From: M3007 sp041741155
GTDB lineage: Bacteria; Bacteroidota; Bacteroidia; Chitinophagales; Saprospiraceae
Direction of reading: 5' to 3'
NCBI GenBank assembly: GCA_041741155.1
Contig: JBGSKO010000188.1
Location: 1-64,000, forward strand
DNA length: 64,000 nt
Positions within the stretch are counted from its first letter, which is position 1. The number at the start of each line of letters is the position of its first letter. The notes under the pieces are model-generated. The model saw only the letters and a program-made list of their open reading frames with translations. It was not told where the DNA came from and made no database searches. Positions 42,812-52,900 of the stretch are shown piece by piece. The translations under genes were made by a program, and so were the position numbers.

Positions 42812-43336
42812 TCAGGCCAATGCCCTCGGAGCGAGTTGATGCCGCAGTATTTTGTCCAAAAACCGAAGTCCGATAAAGACAAAAGCCAACAGGAGACCGT
42901 ATTGCAGGAATGCACTGTCGAGCCAGGCCTCCATCGGAACTATTGGCAGGGCAACTTGCGGCAACTCCAGGGTTGGTGCTTCCTCGGGCGACAGTCGCAA
43001 GGCCGCAATGACCATGACAACCACGGGGGTCAGTACAAACAACCCGAACACCACGGCGATGAGTCGAACAATCCAGTCGTCGCCTTTAGCAGCCGCTTTG
43101 GTCGCTACGTGTTCGGCGGCCCAGGCAGCCATGACCCGGTCGGAAAAGCCCGGAGCGGGCGCTTCCAGCGGCAGTGCCGACAGTTCGCGTTTTTCGGCAA
43201 GCACTGCCTGGAGGCGCAAATGCCATTCGGGATGCTGTGTCAGGTATGCATCTACCTGCACTTTTTCCTGATTGGGCAAAAAGCCGTCGGCGTAGTCCCA
43301 CAGGATATCGTCAGTCATTAAAAAATGATTTTCCAT
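42812..43336 (-). CDS. Putative anti-sigma factor, membrane protein
   Basis: A 174-residue protein. The N-terminal 75 residues (ILWDYADGFLPNQEKVQVDA, YLTQHPEWHLRLQAVLAEKR) look like the cytosolic anti-sigma domain of zf-HC2 type but lack the His-x3-Cys-x2-Cys zinc ligands. Two hydrophobic segments follow (about 92-112 and 150-168). It starts 30 bases after the ECF sigma gene ends, the standard arrangement for a sigma/anti-sigma pair. An alternative start is Met7. The role is inferred from position and shape. Confidence 0.6.
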   Translation of the reverse strand: MENHFLMTDDILWDYADGFLPNQEKVQVDAYLTQHPEWHLRLQAVLAEKRELSALPLEAPAPGFSDRVMAAWAAEHVATKAAAKGDDWIVRLIAVVFGLFVLTPVVVMVIAALRLSPEEAPTLELPQVALPIVPMEAWLDSAFLQYGLLLAFVFIGLRFLDKILRHQLAPRALA

Positions 43337-43366
43337 TGCATATTCAGGTTTGAAGGTTCGGTTGGG

Positions 43367-43954
43367 TTAATCGGCCATTCGCACTCCAAACTCCGTGCTA
43401 AAATTGGCGTCCATGATCGTGCGCAGCCGTTGTCGGGCGCGGCAAAGTTTCGTTTTGGCATTGGTCATGGAAATATCCATGATTTGACAAATTTCGTCAA
43501 GACTTTGTTCATACAGGTAAAACAACGTTATGATGCCCGCGTCATCGTGCGACAACATATCAATCGCGCGGTGGAGGGTGGCATTGCGGTCGTCGCGCTC
43601 CAGCATAGCGGAAGCATCGGGCGTTGTTTCGTTTTTCAGCGATAACGGGCGTTCGGCATCGTCAAGCGAAAGAATTTCAGGCGTTTTTTTGCGGAGGTGG
43701 TTCAAGGCGGTAGAATAAACTATCCGGTATAGCCACGTCGTAAATTTGCACTCGCCCCGAAAGTCGGCCATATAGCGGAACATCCGCAGGAAACAATCCT
43801 GAGCCACTTCGTGCGCATCTTCCCGGTTTTTGACAAAGCGCAGGGCCAGCGTAAACACATACTTTTCGTAGCGTTTCACGAGCATGGAGCAAGCGCTTTG
43901 CCGCCCGCTCAATGCTTGTTGGATCAGTATGTCGTCGCTAATCGGTGCAGCCAT
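43367..43954 (-). CDS. ECF-type RNA polymerase sigma factor
   Basis: A 195-residue sigma-70 family protein. Region 2 is at about 25-90 (MLVKRYEKYVFTLALRFVKN, EVAQDCFLRMFRYM, then TWLYRIVYSTALNHLRKK). Region 4 is at about 125-180 (DAGIITLFYLYEQSLDEICQ, MDISMTNAKTKLCRARQRLR). Length and layout are those of ECF factors. The gene is followed by the putative anti-sigma gene. Target promoters are unknown, and no locus in the window is obviously its regulon. Confidence 0.93.
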   Translation of the reverse strand: MAAPISDDILIQQALSGRQSACSMLVKRYEKYVFTLALRFVKNREDAHEVAQDCFLRMFRYMADFRGECKFTTWLYRIVYSTALNHLRKKTPEILSLDDAERPLSLKNETTPDASAMLERDDRNATLHRAIDMLSHDDAGIITLFYLYEQSLDEICQIMDISMTNAKTKLCRARQRLRTIMDANFSTEFGVRMAD

Positions 43955-44012
43955 GATGCAGCTTGTTGCTGTTTATGCGGTTTAGGACACGGTACAAGGT
44001 AGCGGGGTTACA

Positions 44013-44705
44013 CTAATCCCGTGCTATTTTCTCCAACAGCCACCCTGCCAGCACATCCACATCCACCTGCTCAAACGGGTGTTTGGTATCCGGCAGCACC
44101 TCAAAATGCCCTTGCGGCAGCCAGGCCGCCACCTGTTCCGACTCCTCGCGGGTCACCATATTGTCCAGGGCTCCCAAGCCGACAAACACCGGGCAGGTAA
44201 TTGCGCGAAAAGCATCCATTTCGAGCGCGGCGCCGTTGCCAAGCCCCCGCAGCAGGTCGGCCGTTCGGCGCACCACCTCCTGCCAGTCTGCCGGGGCGTG
44301 GCGTTCGTTCAGCATTTGGGCAAACGCCGGTACTTTGGCCGCGATCTTGTCCGGATGGAGCATGGCTGTTTCCCGTTCTGCTGTTTCGGGTGTCCAGGCG
44401 AGTTTGGTGCCGAGGGTGCTGATGCCGCGCACGCGTTCCGGGTGTTTCCAGGCTACGTGGAGGGCGACATAGCCGCCCATGCTGTAGCCGAAAAATTGCG
44501 CTTGCGCAATCTCGTGTTGGTCCAAAAAGTCCAGCACGCTGTCGGCAAACAGGTCTATGGAAAACGGGATGTCGGTGGGCAATCCGCCATGGCCGGGAAA
44601 ATTCAGCGCGAAAACAGGCCACTCCGCCGGTAATTTCCGGCGCAGACCATCCAACTGGGCGGCACTTCCGATCGCCCCGTGCAAGAGAATAAGTGGTGTA
44701 TTCAT
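44013..44705 (-). CDS. Alpha/beta hydrolase, MenH-like size
   Basis: A 230-residue alpha/beta hydrolase. An oxyanion motif LLHGAIGS opens the fold. The nucleophile elbow is GYSMGG (about S95), the acid is in GLGALDNMV (about D178) and the His in DTKHPFEQ (about H207). Size and loop pattern are similar to MenH or carboxylesterase-type enzymes, but no menaquinone gene is adjacent. Cytosolic, no signal peptide. The substrate is unknown. Confidence 0.85.
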   Translation of the reverse strand: MNTPLILLHGAIGSAAQLDGLRRKLPAEWPVFALNFPGHGGLPTDIPFSIDLFADSVLDFLDQHEIAQAQFFGYSMGGYVALHVAWKHPERVRGISTLGTKLAWTPETAERETAMLHPDKIAAKVPAFAQMLNERHAPADWQEVVRRTADLLRGLGNGAALEMDAFRAITCPVFVGLGALDNMVTREESEQVAAWLPQGHFEVLPDTKHPFEQVDVDVLAGWLLEKIARD

Positions 44706-44710
44706 GCGGG

Positions 44711-44718
44711 CGAAGGTA
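44711..44718 (-). promoter_or_regulatory. Bacteroidota -7-like box (TACCTTCG on the minus strand)
   Basis: The plus strand reads CGAAGGTA, so the minus strand reads TACCTTCG, a one-change match to TAnnTTTG. It is only 6 bases from the hydrolase ATG, so the message would have a very short leader. Confidence 0.4.
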
Positions 44719-44735
44719 AAAAACCTTTCGCTACC

Positions 44736-45947
44736 CTACCCCAACTCCACGCGCACTACCGACACGACGCGGTGCAGCGCCTGCCGAACGACCTCCGTAT
44801 CGGGGTGGCGCAGGATGATGTAGCCCTCGCCTTCGTAATTGCCCGCAGCCTCCTGGCCAATCTGTGGAATTTTAAAATCTGTGACGAGGTGGCCGACCTC
44901 TCGTTGCACCACATCCAGCCCATGTACCCCCCGAACGCGCCCGTGTCCCTGCCCGCGCAGGTAGGCAGCGCCCACGGCATACTGGCGTTGTGGCGGTGCA
45001 AATTCGCCGAAAACCACCAGCCGGGCCCAGGCGTTTATGGCATCAAAATCGCCGGCACGCCCGATTAATGTCAGTATTTGGGCGCCCGGCGGACGGGCGG
45101 CCACTTCCGAAATAGCAAGACTGCCGTCGGAGCGCCAAAACCACTCCAGGTGGCTGACTCCGGTGTCCATGCCGAGGGTCTGAAGCGTCTGAAAAGCCGC
45201 TTGCCGGATGTCGTCGTACTGCGGCGCATCTACTTCGCGCGGCACCACCACCTGCCACTGGATCCACGGCTCGCGCATCGCTTCCAGGGGATTGGGGTAA
45301 TAGTTCGACAGGGAATGGAACACCGGCCGGCCGTCGAGCGAAAACGTATCGAACGAGTGCTCGGTGCCGACAACAAATTCTTCGAGCAAGGCCGACGTGC
45401 CGGGCATTCCGGAAAGAGCGGCATCCAGTTCGGCCGGGTTGTGTACTTTGAACGTGGACAAAGAACCGGCACCATCCGGCGGTTTTACCACAATCGGAAA
45501 CCCACACTCGGCAGCGAACGCGCCGGCTTCGGCCTGGCTGCGCACCGTTCTGGAGCGCGCGCACGGTAGTCCCGCCTGCCGAAACAGTTCCTTCATGCGT
45601 TGCTTGTCGCGAAAATTAAGGGCGGCTTCCACGCCCATACCGGCGATACCGAGCTGTTCGCGGGCAGTGGCCAACGGTACTTGCAGGGCTTCCACGGCCC
45701 CGATGAGGCGGTGTATCGGGCCAAACTCAGCGGCGAGCGATGCCACTGTGGCGGTCAGCGTTTCGGCATGAAACACATCGGCTACTTGCCGGAAACCCGC
45801 CAGACGGGTTTGAATATCCGGCGGCAGCAATATGGATGGCTCTTGCGCGACAAGAGCGAAGCGTACGTCCGACAAACCGCTCAGTACATCAATGAACTTG
45901 ACGGCGTTGACCGTGAAATTAGGGCAGGCATAAACGACGAGATGCAT
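44736..45947 (-). CDS. ATP-grasp carboxylate-amine ligase family protein
   Basis: A 403-residue protein with ATP-grasp layout. The N-terminal Rossmann-like part (about 1-105) contains GPIHRLIGAVEALQVPLATA. KQRMKELFRQAGLPCARSR and FPIVVKPPDGAGSLSTFKV form the ATP-binding lid with the Lys. LLEEFVVGTEHSFDTFSLDG and SLAISEVAARPPG carry the metal-binding Glu and Asn/Arg-type residues. It probably joins a carboxylate to an amine, in peptide-like or amino-acid metabolism. Substrates are unknown. It is preceded by the rplY terminator and lies 30 bases before the hydrolase start, so the two may be co-transcribed. Confidence 0.85.
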   Translation of the reverse strand: MHLVVYACPNFTVNAVKFIDVLSGLSDVRFALVAQEPSILLPPDIQTRLAGFRQVADVFHAETLTATVASLAAEFGPIHRLIGAVEALQVPLATAREQLGIAGMGVEAALNFRDKQRMKELFRQAGLPCARSRTVRSQAEAGAFAAECGFPIVVKPPDGAGSLSTFKVHNPAELDAALSGMPGTSALLEEFVVGTEHSFDTFSLDGRPVFHSLSNYYPNPLEAMREPWIQWQVVVPREVDAPQYDDIRQAAFQTLQTLGMDTGVSHLEWFWRSDGSLAISEVAARPPGAQILTLIGRAGDFDAINAWARLVVFGEFAPPQRQYAVGAAYLRGQGHGRVRGVHGLDVVQREVGHLVTDFKIPQIGQEAAGNYEGEGYIILRHPDTEVVRQALHRVVSVVRVELG

Positions 45948-45968
45948 AGGAGCGTAAAGGTAAAATGT

Positions 45969-46002
45969 AAACGGCAGCCTGTGAACACACAGGCTGCCGT
46001 TT
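45969..46002 (-). terminator. Intrinsic terminator of rplY
   Basis: AAACGGCAGCCTGTG (45969-45983) pairs perfectly with CACAGGCTGCCGTTT (45988-46002) across a four-base loop. It lies 26 bases past the rplY stop, and the minus strand continues into ACATTTTA. This is a clear terminator on that strand. Confidence 0.85.
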
Positions 46003-46027
46003 ATTGCAACTCGAGGATTTGCCCGAT

Positions 46028-46597
46028 TTATTTGCCGCCGCGAAGTGCGCGCGGAATTTCGACAGATGCTACCGGGATAGCGGCATTATTGGTGATCATA
46101 ACGCCTTCTTGCACCTGGATATCGCGTACACGAATCGTATCGCCCAGTTCCATGTTGGAAATATCAGCGATCACTTCGTCCACTACTTTATCCGGCGTCG
46201 TCAGGATGCTGATCTTACGCAGGGTTGTGATGAATTTGCCACCAGCCTTAACGCCTGGAGACACTCCCTTGAAACGGAGCGGAACAGCAGCTTTGAACGC
46301 GACTCCCGGAACCAGTTCCAGAAAGTCCATGTGCAGCACAGCGTCTGTAACCGGGTGAAACTGAATATCTTTTACGATGCACTTGTGCTTCGTTCCGTTA
46401 AGCTCGATTTCCGCCAGTTTGAACTTGGGAGTATAAACCAAGTGGCGAAATTCTGCGGGATTCATACTGAAGTGCATGGCGCCACCGCCACCGCTTTTGT
46501 ACAACACCGCCGGCACCATGCCTGCGCTACGAATATTTTTTGCTGCTTGCTTGCCGGAGCTATCTTTCGGCTGACCTGTAATGGCAACGATTTCCAT
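46028..46597 (-). CDS. rplY: 50S ribosomal protein L25 (Ctc form)
   Basis: A 189-residue L25/Ctc protein that binds 5S rRNA. The N-terminal L25 domain (about 1-90) contains NIRSAGMVPAVLYKSGG and HKCIVKDIQFHPVTDAVLHM. The C-terminal TL5 beta domain (about 95-180) contains VKAGGKFITTLRKISILTTP and VDEVIADISNMELGDTIRV. Length is that of the two-domain form. It is flanked by a good -7 box and a strong terminator, so it is probably monocistronic. Confidence 0.95.
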   Translation of the reverse strand: MEIVAITGQPKDSSGKQAAKNIRSAGMVPAVLYKSGGGGAMHFSMNPAEFRHLVYTPKFKLAEIELNGTKHKCIVKDIQFHPVTDAVLHMDFLELVPGVAFKAAVPLRFKGVSPGVKAGGKFITTLRKISILTTPDKVVDEVIADISNMELGDTIRVRDIQVQEGVMITNNAAIPVASVEIPRALRGGK

Positions 46598-46638
46598 TTT
46601 ATTCCAGTAAAAATTTACACTTTTTTTAAAAACGCCCG

Positions 46639-46646
46639 CAAAGGTA
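46639..46646 (-). promoter_or_regulatory. Bacteroidota -7 box TACCTTTG for rplY
   Basis: The minus strand reads TACCTTTGC, an exact TAnnTTTG match, 41 bases before the rplY ATG. No clean -33 TTTG was found at the expected distance. Confidence 0.6.
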
Positions 46647-46689
46647 GGGACTCAAGACGGGAATTGGTAAGGTGGACCAAAAAAAGTTT

Positions 46690-48264
46690 TTACAATATCC
46701 TTACCTGCTCTACGGGGATGTGAATTGTGCGCAAAACCTCCGTTCGGTTGTCCATATCTTCCGAAGCACCCTCCAGGCGCAACACGCCCCGGGGACATAC
46801 GGCAGCACAAATGCCGCACCCCACGCATGAGGCGCGCACCACGTCTTGCCCGCGCTGAGCATAATGGCGCACGTCAATGCCCATTTCGCAGTAGGTAGAG
46901 CAATTGCCGCAGCTGATGCACTGGCCGCCGTTGACGGTGATGCGGAATCGCGAGAGGAATTTTTGCTGCAACCCCAAAATAGCAGCCATCGGGCAGCCAA
47001 AACGGCACCACACCCGGCTGCCGAGGATCGGATAAAATCCTACACCAATCACGCCCGAGAACGCCGAACCAATCCAGAACCCGTAAAATTTACGCACTGC
47101 ACCACTATCCACAAAGAGCATATCGGCGCTGCCGGTCAGGTGGGCACGCCACAACAATGCCAGCAGAACGGCGCCCGCACCCACCAACAGGTAGACGTGC
47201 CGGGGTGTGGCATTCGAAAACTTGCGGCGGCGCAACAACAAAAAGGCCCCGATACCGGCAAACAATACCGTGACGAACTGCACCAGAAAGTCGCGCGTCA
47301 CCCAGTACGTGCTGCCGCTTTTCAGGAAAAAAGAATACAGCACCGCCACCGTCATAGCTACCGAAAGGAAAAGCACACCGTGTACGAGCCAACGCTCGAT
47401 GCTCCAGGCCCGCAGCGATTTGTCGGACAGATGGCGAAATGGGTCGCCGGCTGTTTCGGCCAGCCCGCCGCAGCCGCACACCCAGGAGCAATACCATCTT
47501 TTTCCATAAAAATAGGTGAGTACCGGGGAAATGACGAACACCATCAGCACACCCCAGATGAGCATAAAAAGCCCCATGTTGCCGCCGCCGGTCAGTTGTT
47601 TGATAAACCAGCCGTCGGTGAAATAGTAGTTGAGCGGCCACATGTTTTTGAAGTCAAAAAAAGGCTGGTTGAGGCGGAGCAGCAGTTCGGGCAACAGAAA
47701 GGCAAACGCTGTTTGGAAAAACATGACGGACGCCGTACGCAGCATTTGGTAGCGGTTGTGTCGGTATTTGTACAAAAATTTCACACCAAGGGCCAGAATG
47801 AGCACCGTGTACAGCAGGCCATAAACAAACCACTCGCTGGCAGGCTGGTTTTTGAGCAACCGGCTTAGCGGATCGAAAACGGCGATCAGTCCCGTGTTGG
47901 CGCCGCCACCCTGTCCCAGCCCGAGGTACTGCGGCCACCAGTACAGCAGCACATAAAAACCCGTCAGCGCCACAGCCAGCAGCCAGCCCAGAGCGCCCCT
48001 GCTCGTGAGCGAATGCATCCAGATGCCGTTATTTTTGATACCCTCGGGCAACCCGGCATACCGACCTCGCGCAAAAAGCCAGATACCCGCAACAACCGCA
48101 GCCACTGCGCCAAGGCTCATCCAGAGCGGGTAATGTTGCTGCCCCTGCAACCAGCCGACAGCCGGGGCGCCAAAACCAACCGCCACCAGGGCGAGGCCAA
48201 TACGCACGGAAAATTTCAGGCGGTGCGCATCGTCGGGAGCAAAAGAGAGGGATGGATTGGACAT
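46690..48264 (-). CDS. NosR/NapH-like membrane polyferredoxin
   Basis: A 524-residue membrane protein with about 10 hydrophobic segments. Two cytosolic-type 4Fe-4S motifs lie near the C-terminus (CISCGNCSTYC around 453-463 and CVGCGICAAVCPRG around 482-495). There are further Cys clusters in loops (YCSWVCGCGG about 258-267, WCRFGCPMA about 423-431), the pattern of NosR/NapH/RdxA-type polyferredoxins. It probably carries electrons across or along the inner membrane to an unknown acceptor. The gene for an FAD oxidoreductase lies 45 bases upstream on the same strand, a likely electron donor. No nos, nap or cco genes are in view. Confidence 0.85.
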   Translation of the reverse strand: MSNPSLSFAPDDAHRLKFSVRIGLALVAVGFGAPAVGWLQGQQHYPLWMSLGAVAAVVAGIWLFARGRYAGLPEGIKNNGIWMHSLTSRGALGWLLAVALTGFYVLLYWWPQYLGLGQGGGANTGLIAVFDPLSRLLKNQPASEWFVYGLLYTVLILALGVKFLYKYRHNRYQMLRTASVMFFQTAFAFLLPELLLRLNQPFFDFKNMWPLNYYFTDGWFIKQLTGGGNMGLFMLIWGVLMVFVISPVLTYFYGKRWYCSWVCGCGGLAETAGDPFRHLSDKSLRAWSIERWLVHGVLFLSVAMTVAVLYSFFLKSGSTYWVTRDFLVQFVTVLFAGIGAFLLLRRRKFSNATPRHVYLLVGAGAVLLALLWRAHLTGSADMLFVDSGAVRKFYGFWIGSAFSGVIGVGFYPILGSRVWCRFGCPMAAILGLQQKFLSRFRITVNGGQCISCGNCSTYCEMGIDVRHYAQRGQDVVRASCVGCGICAAVCPRGVLRLEGASEDMDNRTEVLRTIHIPVEQVRIL

Positions 48265-48271
48265 ATATTTT

Positions 48272-48312
48272 AATTGATTCGATTGGTTCGATTGATTCGA
48301 TTGGTTTGATTA
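48272..48312. repeat. Family C tract between oxidoreductase and polyferredoxin
   Basis: ATTGATTCGATTGGTTCGAT and related five-base steps fill the 45-base gap between the two genes and touch the stop of the upstream gene. It is the complement-strand form of the tracts at 9166 and 40930. Confidence 0.6.
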
Positions 48313-49674
48313 GTTGCGATGCAGGAATTGGAGGACGGCGCTTAGCCCGCGTTTTTGTTTCAGGCGCAAGTTTTTGCCGGTCTGCCGGTTGTAGGTTTCC
48401 ACCAGCGCCTGCTCGTGCTGGGGGTAAAATTCCGGGTCGAAATTGGCAAGGCCGAGGCGCTGGAGTACCTCCTCGATGGGCGCGCCTGTTTGCAGCCATT
48501 TTTCGCAAACCTCGTGGCGGTAGCGCACCCCCATGAGGTTGAAGCCGAGTATGCGGCCGGTTTGGCGCTCGTAGTTCAGGCGGATGCTCTTTTTGCCGTC
48601 GGGATGCTCCCAGTAGAGCGTGGCCTGGTCGTCGGGCAGTTGGGGCCGGATATCGCCATACACCTGGTACTCGATATCGAAAAACTTGGCGGAATTGAAC
48701 CAAATGCCGGGATTGTATGCCGTGCGGACACCGGTGAGCGTGTGCGCGACGGTTTCGCCCATCATGCGCCCGGTGTACCAAACCGCCTCGATCGGGCGCC
48801 GGCCTTCGGGCGGATGGCGCAATTCGACACAATCGCCGACGGCATACACGTCGGGCTGGTTTGTTTCGAGGTATTCATTGACGAGGATGCCGCGATTGGT
48901 TTCCAGGGCCGTATTTTTCAAAAAACCGATATTCGGACTGACACCGACCGTGAGGCCCACGAAACCGCATTCGATGGTTTCGCCGCTACTGGTGACCACG
49001 GCACGGCATTTTCCGTGGCCGTCGTCCAGAATTTCCCGTAATTCCGTTTGCAGGCGCAGGTCAATGTGGTGTTCGCGCAAATGCCGCGTGATCATGGCCG
49101 CCTCTTCGGGGGGCAGGACATTGTTCCAAAAATCACCTTCGCGCACCAGGAACACCACCGGAATTTTCCGGGAATGAAACATTTCGGCCATTTCCACCCC
49201 GATGAGGCCACCTCCGACGATGACGGCGCCGGGGCGGTGCGCGGAGGGAAGGAGCATGGCTGCGGTATGCCGCTCCATGGCCTCCAGGTCTTGCAAGTGG
49301 TACAGCCCGTGCACCCCGTCGAGGTCCTGGCCGGGCCAGCCAAACTTATTGGATTGGGAGCCGAGCGCGAGCAGCAGTTTATCGTAGGCGATGCTGCGTC
49401 CATCCGTGGTTTGCAGCGTTTTTTGATCAAAATCAATGTGCTGGATACGCGCTCGCAGGCGCTGGATGCGGTTTTTATCCCAAAAACCCGACTCGTAGGG
49501 CTGCGTGTCGCGCAGGCGGGTGTGGCCCATGTAGATGTACATCAGGGCCGTGCGGCTGAAAAATTCGTCGGACTCGTCCGACACGACCACAATATCGCAG
49601 TCGCTGCGCTTGCGAATGAACCGGGCAGCCGTGATGCCGCTGACGCCGTTGCCGAGGATGACTATTTTCATCAT
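48310..49674 (-). CDS. FAD-dependent pyridine-nucleotide-disulphide-type oxidoreductase
   Basis: A 454-residue flavoprotein. The FAD-binding GxGxxG motif is at the N-terminus (VILGNGVSGITAARFI). The NAD(P)-binding motif is in AVIVGGGLIGVEMAEMF (about 152-168), and the second FAD contact in VYAVGDCVEL (about 278-287). The redox-active disulphide of the glutathione-reductase class is absent, which puts it with NADH:ferredoxin/rubredoxin or nitrite-reductase-type oxidoreductases. The C-terminal 60 residues (EVCEKWLQTGAPIEEVLQRL) are helical. The polyferredoxin gene follows directly, suggesting a two-component electron transfer unit. Confidence 0.88.
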   Translation of the reverse strand: MMKIVILGNGVSGITAARFIRKRSDCDIVVVSDESDEFFSRTALMYIYMGHTRLRDTQPYESGFWDKNRIQRLRARIQHIDFDQKTLQTTDGRSIAYDKLLLALGSQSNKFGWPGQDLDGVHGLYHLQDLEAMERHTAAMLLPSAHRPGAVIVGGGLIGVEMAEMFHSRKIPVVFLVREGDFWNNVLPPEEAAMITRHLREHHIDLRLQTELREILDDGHGKCRAVVTSSGETIECGFVGLTVGVSPNIGFLKNTALETNRGILVNEYLETNQPDVYAVGDCVELRHPPEGRRPIEAVWYTGRMMGETVAHTLTGVRTAYNPGIWFNSAKFFDIEYQVYGDIRPQLPDDQATLYWEHPDGKKSIRLNYERQTGRILGFNLMGVRYRHEVCEKWLQTGAPIEEVLQRLGLANFDPEFYPQHEQALVETYNRQTGKNLRLKQKRGLSAVLQFLHRN

Positions 49675-49678
49675 GCTG

Positions 49679-49686
49679 CGAAAGTA
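49679..49686 (-). promoter_or_regulatory. Bacteroidota -7-like box TACTTTCG
   Basis: The minus strand reads TACTTTCGC, one change from TAnnTTTG, only 5 bases before the ATG of the oxidoreductase. If used, the message would be nearly leaderless or start at the next Met (the product begins MM). Confidence 0.4.
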
Positions 49687-49904
49687 GGTTGTTCAGCGGA
49701 AGGCCCTCCTTTTGTTTTTGAAACGTTCCGCCGTATGTCCCGGCGGGGACATTGGGATATACGTGAATGAAGGCAGTTTGGATTTTTGGCAGATGTCGTT
49801 TGCAGGCACACCGCCGCAAAGTCATTTCAGAACAAGACAGGGTATCTCAATCCCTCCGTACTTTTACGGACACCTTTTTTCCGTACAACCGCTATTCGCT
49901 TCCT

Positions 49905-52900
49905 ATGCGCACGAACCTTTACCGCCTTTCCGCCTTTTTACTCGTTTTGATCCTTTTTTCCACGGGACTGCACGCGCAGTGCCCCATCACCGTTGACGCG
50001 GGACCAAACAAATTCGTCTGCTCGCCCGGCCAAACCGTTGAACTGGACGGCAGTATTTCCGGGGATTACCTCGGTTTGCGGTGGACGCCGGCTACCGGCC
50101 TCAACGATCCGAACATCCTGACGCCGACGGCTACGGTCAACGGCACCGTAACCTATACCCTTACCGGCGCCGCTTTTGATCCGGCAGCGCCCAACTTAGT
50201 CACCAACCCCGGTTTTGAATCAGGCAACACGGGCTTCACGACCAGCCTGAGTTACAACCCGACGCCGATCCTCCCCGGCACCTACGTGCTCACAACCTCC
50301 CCGGCACTCGTGCTGGCCAACTTTCCCCCTTGCGACGACCATACCTTTGGCGACGGTACCGGGTATTTGATGTTGGTGAATGGTGCCGGTACGCCCAATT
50401 CCCAGGTATGGTGCCAGACTATTCCGGTGATGGCAAATTCCTGGTATTTCCTGAGTGCCTGGGTGACAGTTTCGCCCATCTCGCCACCGACGTTCCAGTT
50501 TTCTGTGAATAACAACCTCGTAGGCACACCCTTTTCACCGCCAAACAGCGGCTGTGACTGGCAAGAATTTACGGCTACCTGGTTTTCCGGGGTTGCTACC
50601 AGCGCCACCCTTTGTATTCGCAATTTAAATACCAGCGGAAATGGCTTGTTTGGCGACGACTTTACGCTCGATGATATTTTTATGTCGAAAGCCTGTACCG
50701 TTACCGATCAAGTAACGGTGGCGGTAGCTACGGTCAACGTCGTATTGCCCCCCTCCATCACGTTGCCTTGTAGCGCCCAGCAAAACGGCATCCAACTGAA
50801 CGGCAGCGCTTCGTCGTCGGGGCCAGGCTATAGTTATTCCTGGGATGGCCCGGGCATTTTATCCGGCCAAAATACGCCCATCGCCACCGTCAACGAGCCG
50901 GGCGTGTATACCCTCACCGTCTCCTTTGATACGGGCGACGGCATCTGCACCAAATCCGCCTCGATCAATGTACTGCCCGATCCCACGATCGTGTCGGCCA
51001 ACGCTACCGGCGGGGAAGAACTCACTTGTGCCCAAAAAACCACCATGCTCGACGGGACCGGCTCGACGACGGGGCCACAAATCAGTTACAACTGGCAGCC
51101 CGCCGCAGGCGTGGTCTCCGGGCAGGGCACGCTCATGCCTACGGTCAATCAGCCGGGTACGTACACCCTCACCGTTTCCCACAATATCAGCGGCTGCACC
51201 GCCACCGCCGAGGTAACGGTTACCCAAAACATCACACCCGCGATTGCTGTAGCCGGCGCCCCGGGCCCGATCACCTGCGTGCCCGGTACGGTCACCCTGA
51301 ACGGAACAGGTAGCAGCACCGGTTTCGGTTTTGCCTACGAATGGACAGGCCCCGGCATCGTTTCGGGCGCCATGACGCTGAATAACTGCGTAGTGAATGC
51401 CCCCGGTTTGTACACCCTCGTTGTTACAAACGAGGTAAATGGTTGCACCGCCAAGGCCACCGTGAATGTAGCTCAAATGATTGTACTGCCGGATGCGGAG
51501 GCAAACGCCGAAGCGCCGGGTGCGCTGGACTGCATTACGCCAAGCCTGATCCTGAACAGCGCCGGCAGCAGCCAGGGTCCAACTTTTACCTATTTGTGGA
51601 CTACTGCGAACGGCCATTTCGCCGGTCCCGTGGACCAGGAAACGGCTACGGTGGATTCTTTGGGCCTGTATATTCTGACTGTTACCAATACCCAAACCGG
51701 TTGCAAAAAAACCGATACAGTAAGCGTGGGCGGCAATTTTGCCCCGCCGGCTATTTTGATCCAAAAACCCTTGCCTGTGCTCAATTGCGTCGCCGATTCG
51801 GTGCGCATCAACGCCGGGCAGTCTTCCAACGGGCCGACATTCAGTTATGTCTGGACTACGCCAAACGGCCACATCCTTTCGGGCGACAGCACGCTGATGC
51901 CGTGGGTGGATAGTTCCGGCACGTACATCGTTCGCGGCTTCAACGCAGCAAACGGTTGCGCGGCTACCGACACGGTAAAAATCGTGTTCGACACCCTGGC
52001 GCCTGCCGTAGTCCTGGCAGTACCGGCGCCGCTGAACTGCCTTGCGGATACCACCGTAATTGACGCGTCCGGCTCTTCCAGCGGCCCCCGGATCGTATTA
52101 AACTGGGTATTTACGCCGCTGCCGGGCGGTAGCGGCCCCGGATTTGTGTCGGGCGACACTACCCTGCTGCCGGTGGTGCAAGCGCCGGGCATCTACGCGC
52201 TTACCCTTACCGACACCATCAACCACTGTACAACCACCGACTCCATCGCCGTGGCGCTGGACACCCTGCCGCCGGTAGCCGACGCGGGCCCGGGCGCTAC
52301 CCTCGATTGTGTGACCCAGTCGGTCCTTCTCGACGGCAGCGGCAGCAGCCAGGGGGCTGAATTCAGTTACCTGTGGACGGGAGGCGCCACCACCATCCAA
52401 CTGCCCGTCAACGCACCGGGAACCTATTCGCTCTCCGTAACCAACTCGATCAACGGCTGTATTTCGGTGGACACTACGACCGTGACCCGGGATGAAGAGG
52501 TTCCCGACGTAGCCATCGCCACGCCGGATCCGTTGACATGCGACCAGACACAAATTCAATTATCCGCTACGGCCTCCGCCGGACCTGCATTTGCCTACCT
52601 GTGGTCGTTTTCCGGCATGGGTGCCGGCATCCTCTCGGGGGGCACGACGCTCACGCCCCTGGTCGGTTCTGCCGGAGACTATACCCTTTTGGTGACCAAC
52701 ACGGCAACCGGCTGCACCAGCACAGCTACCACGACGGTGATCCAATTGAGCGACGTGGTACTGGATGTAACCGCACAAACCGACGCCACCTGTTTCGGTG
52801 TTGCCGACGGCACACTTGGTGTTGCCGCCGCCGGCGGCAACGGGGTGTTTACCTACGCATGGAACACCGGGGAAAACACACCCACGTTGGAAAATCTCAC

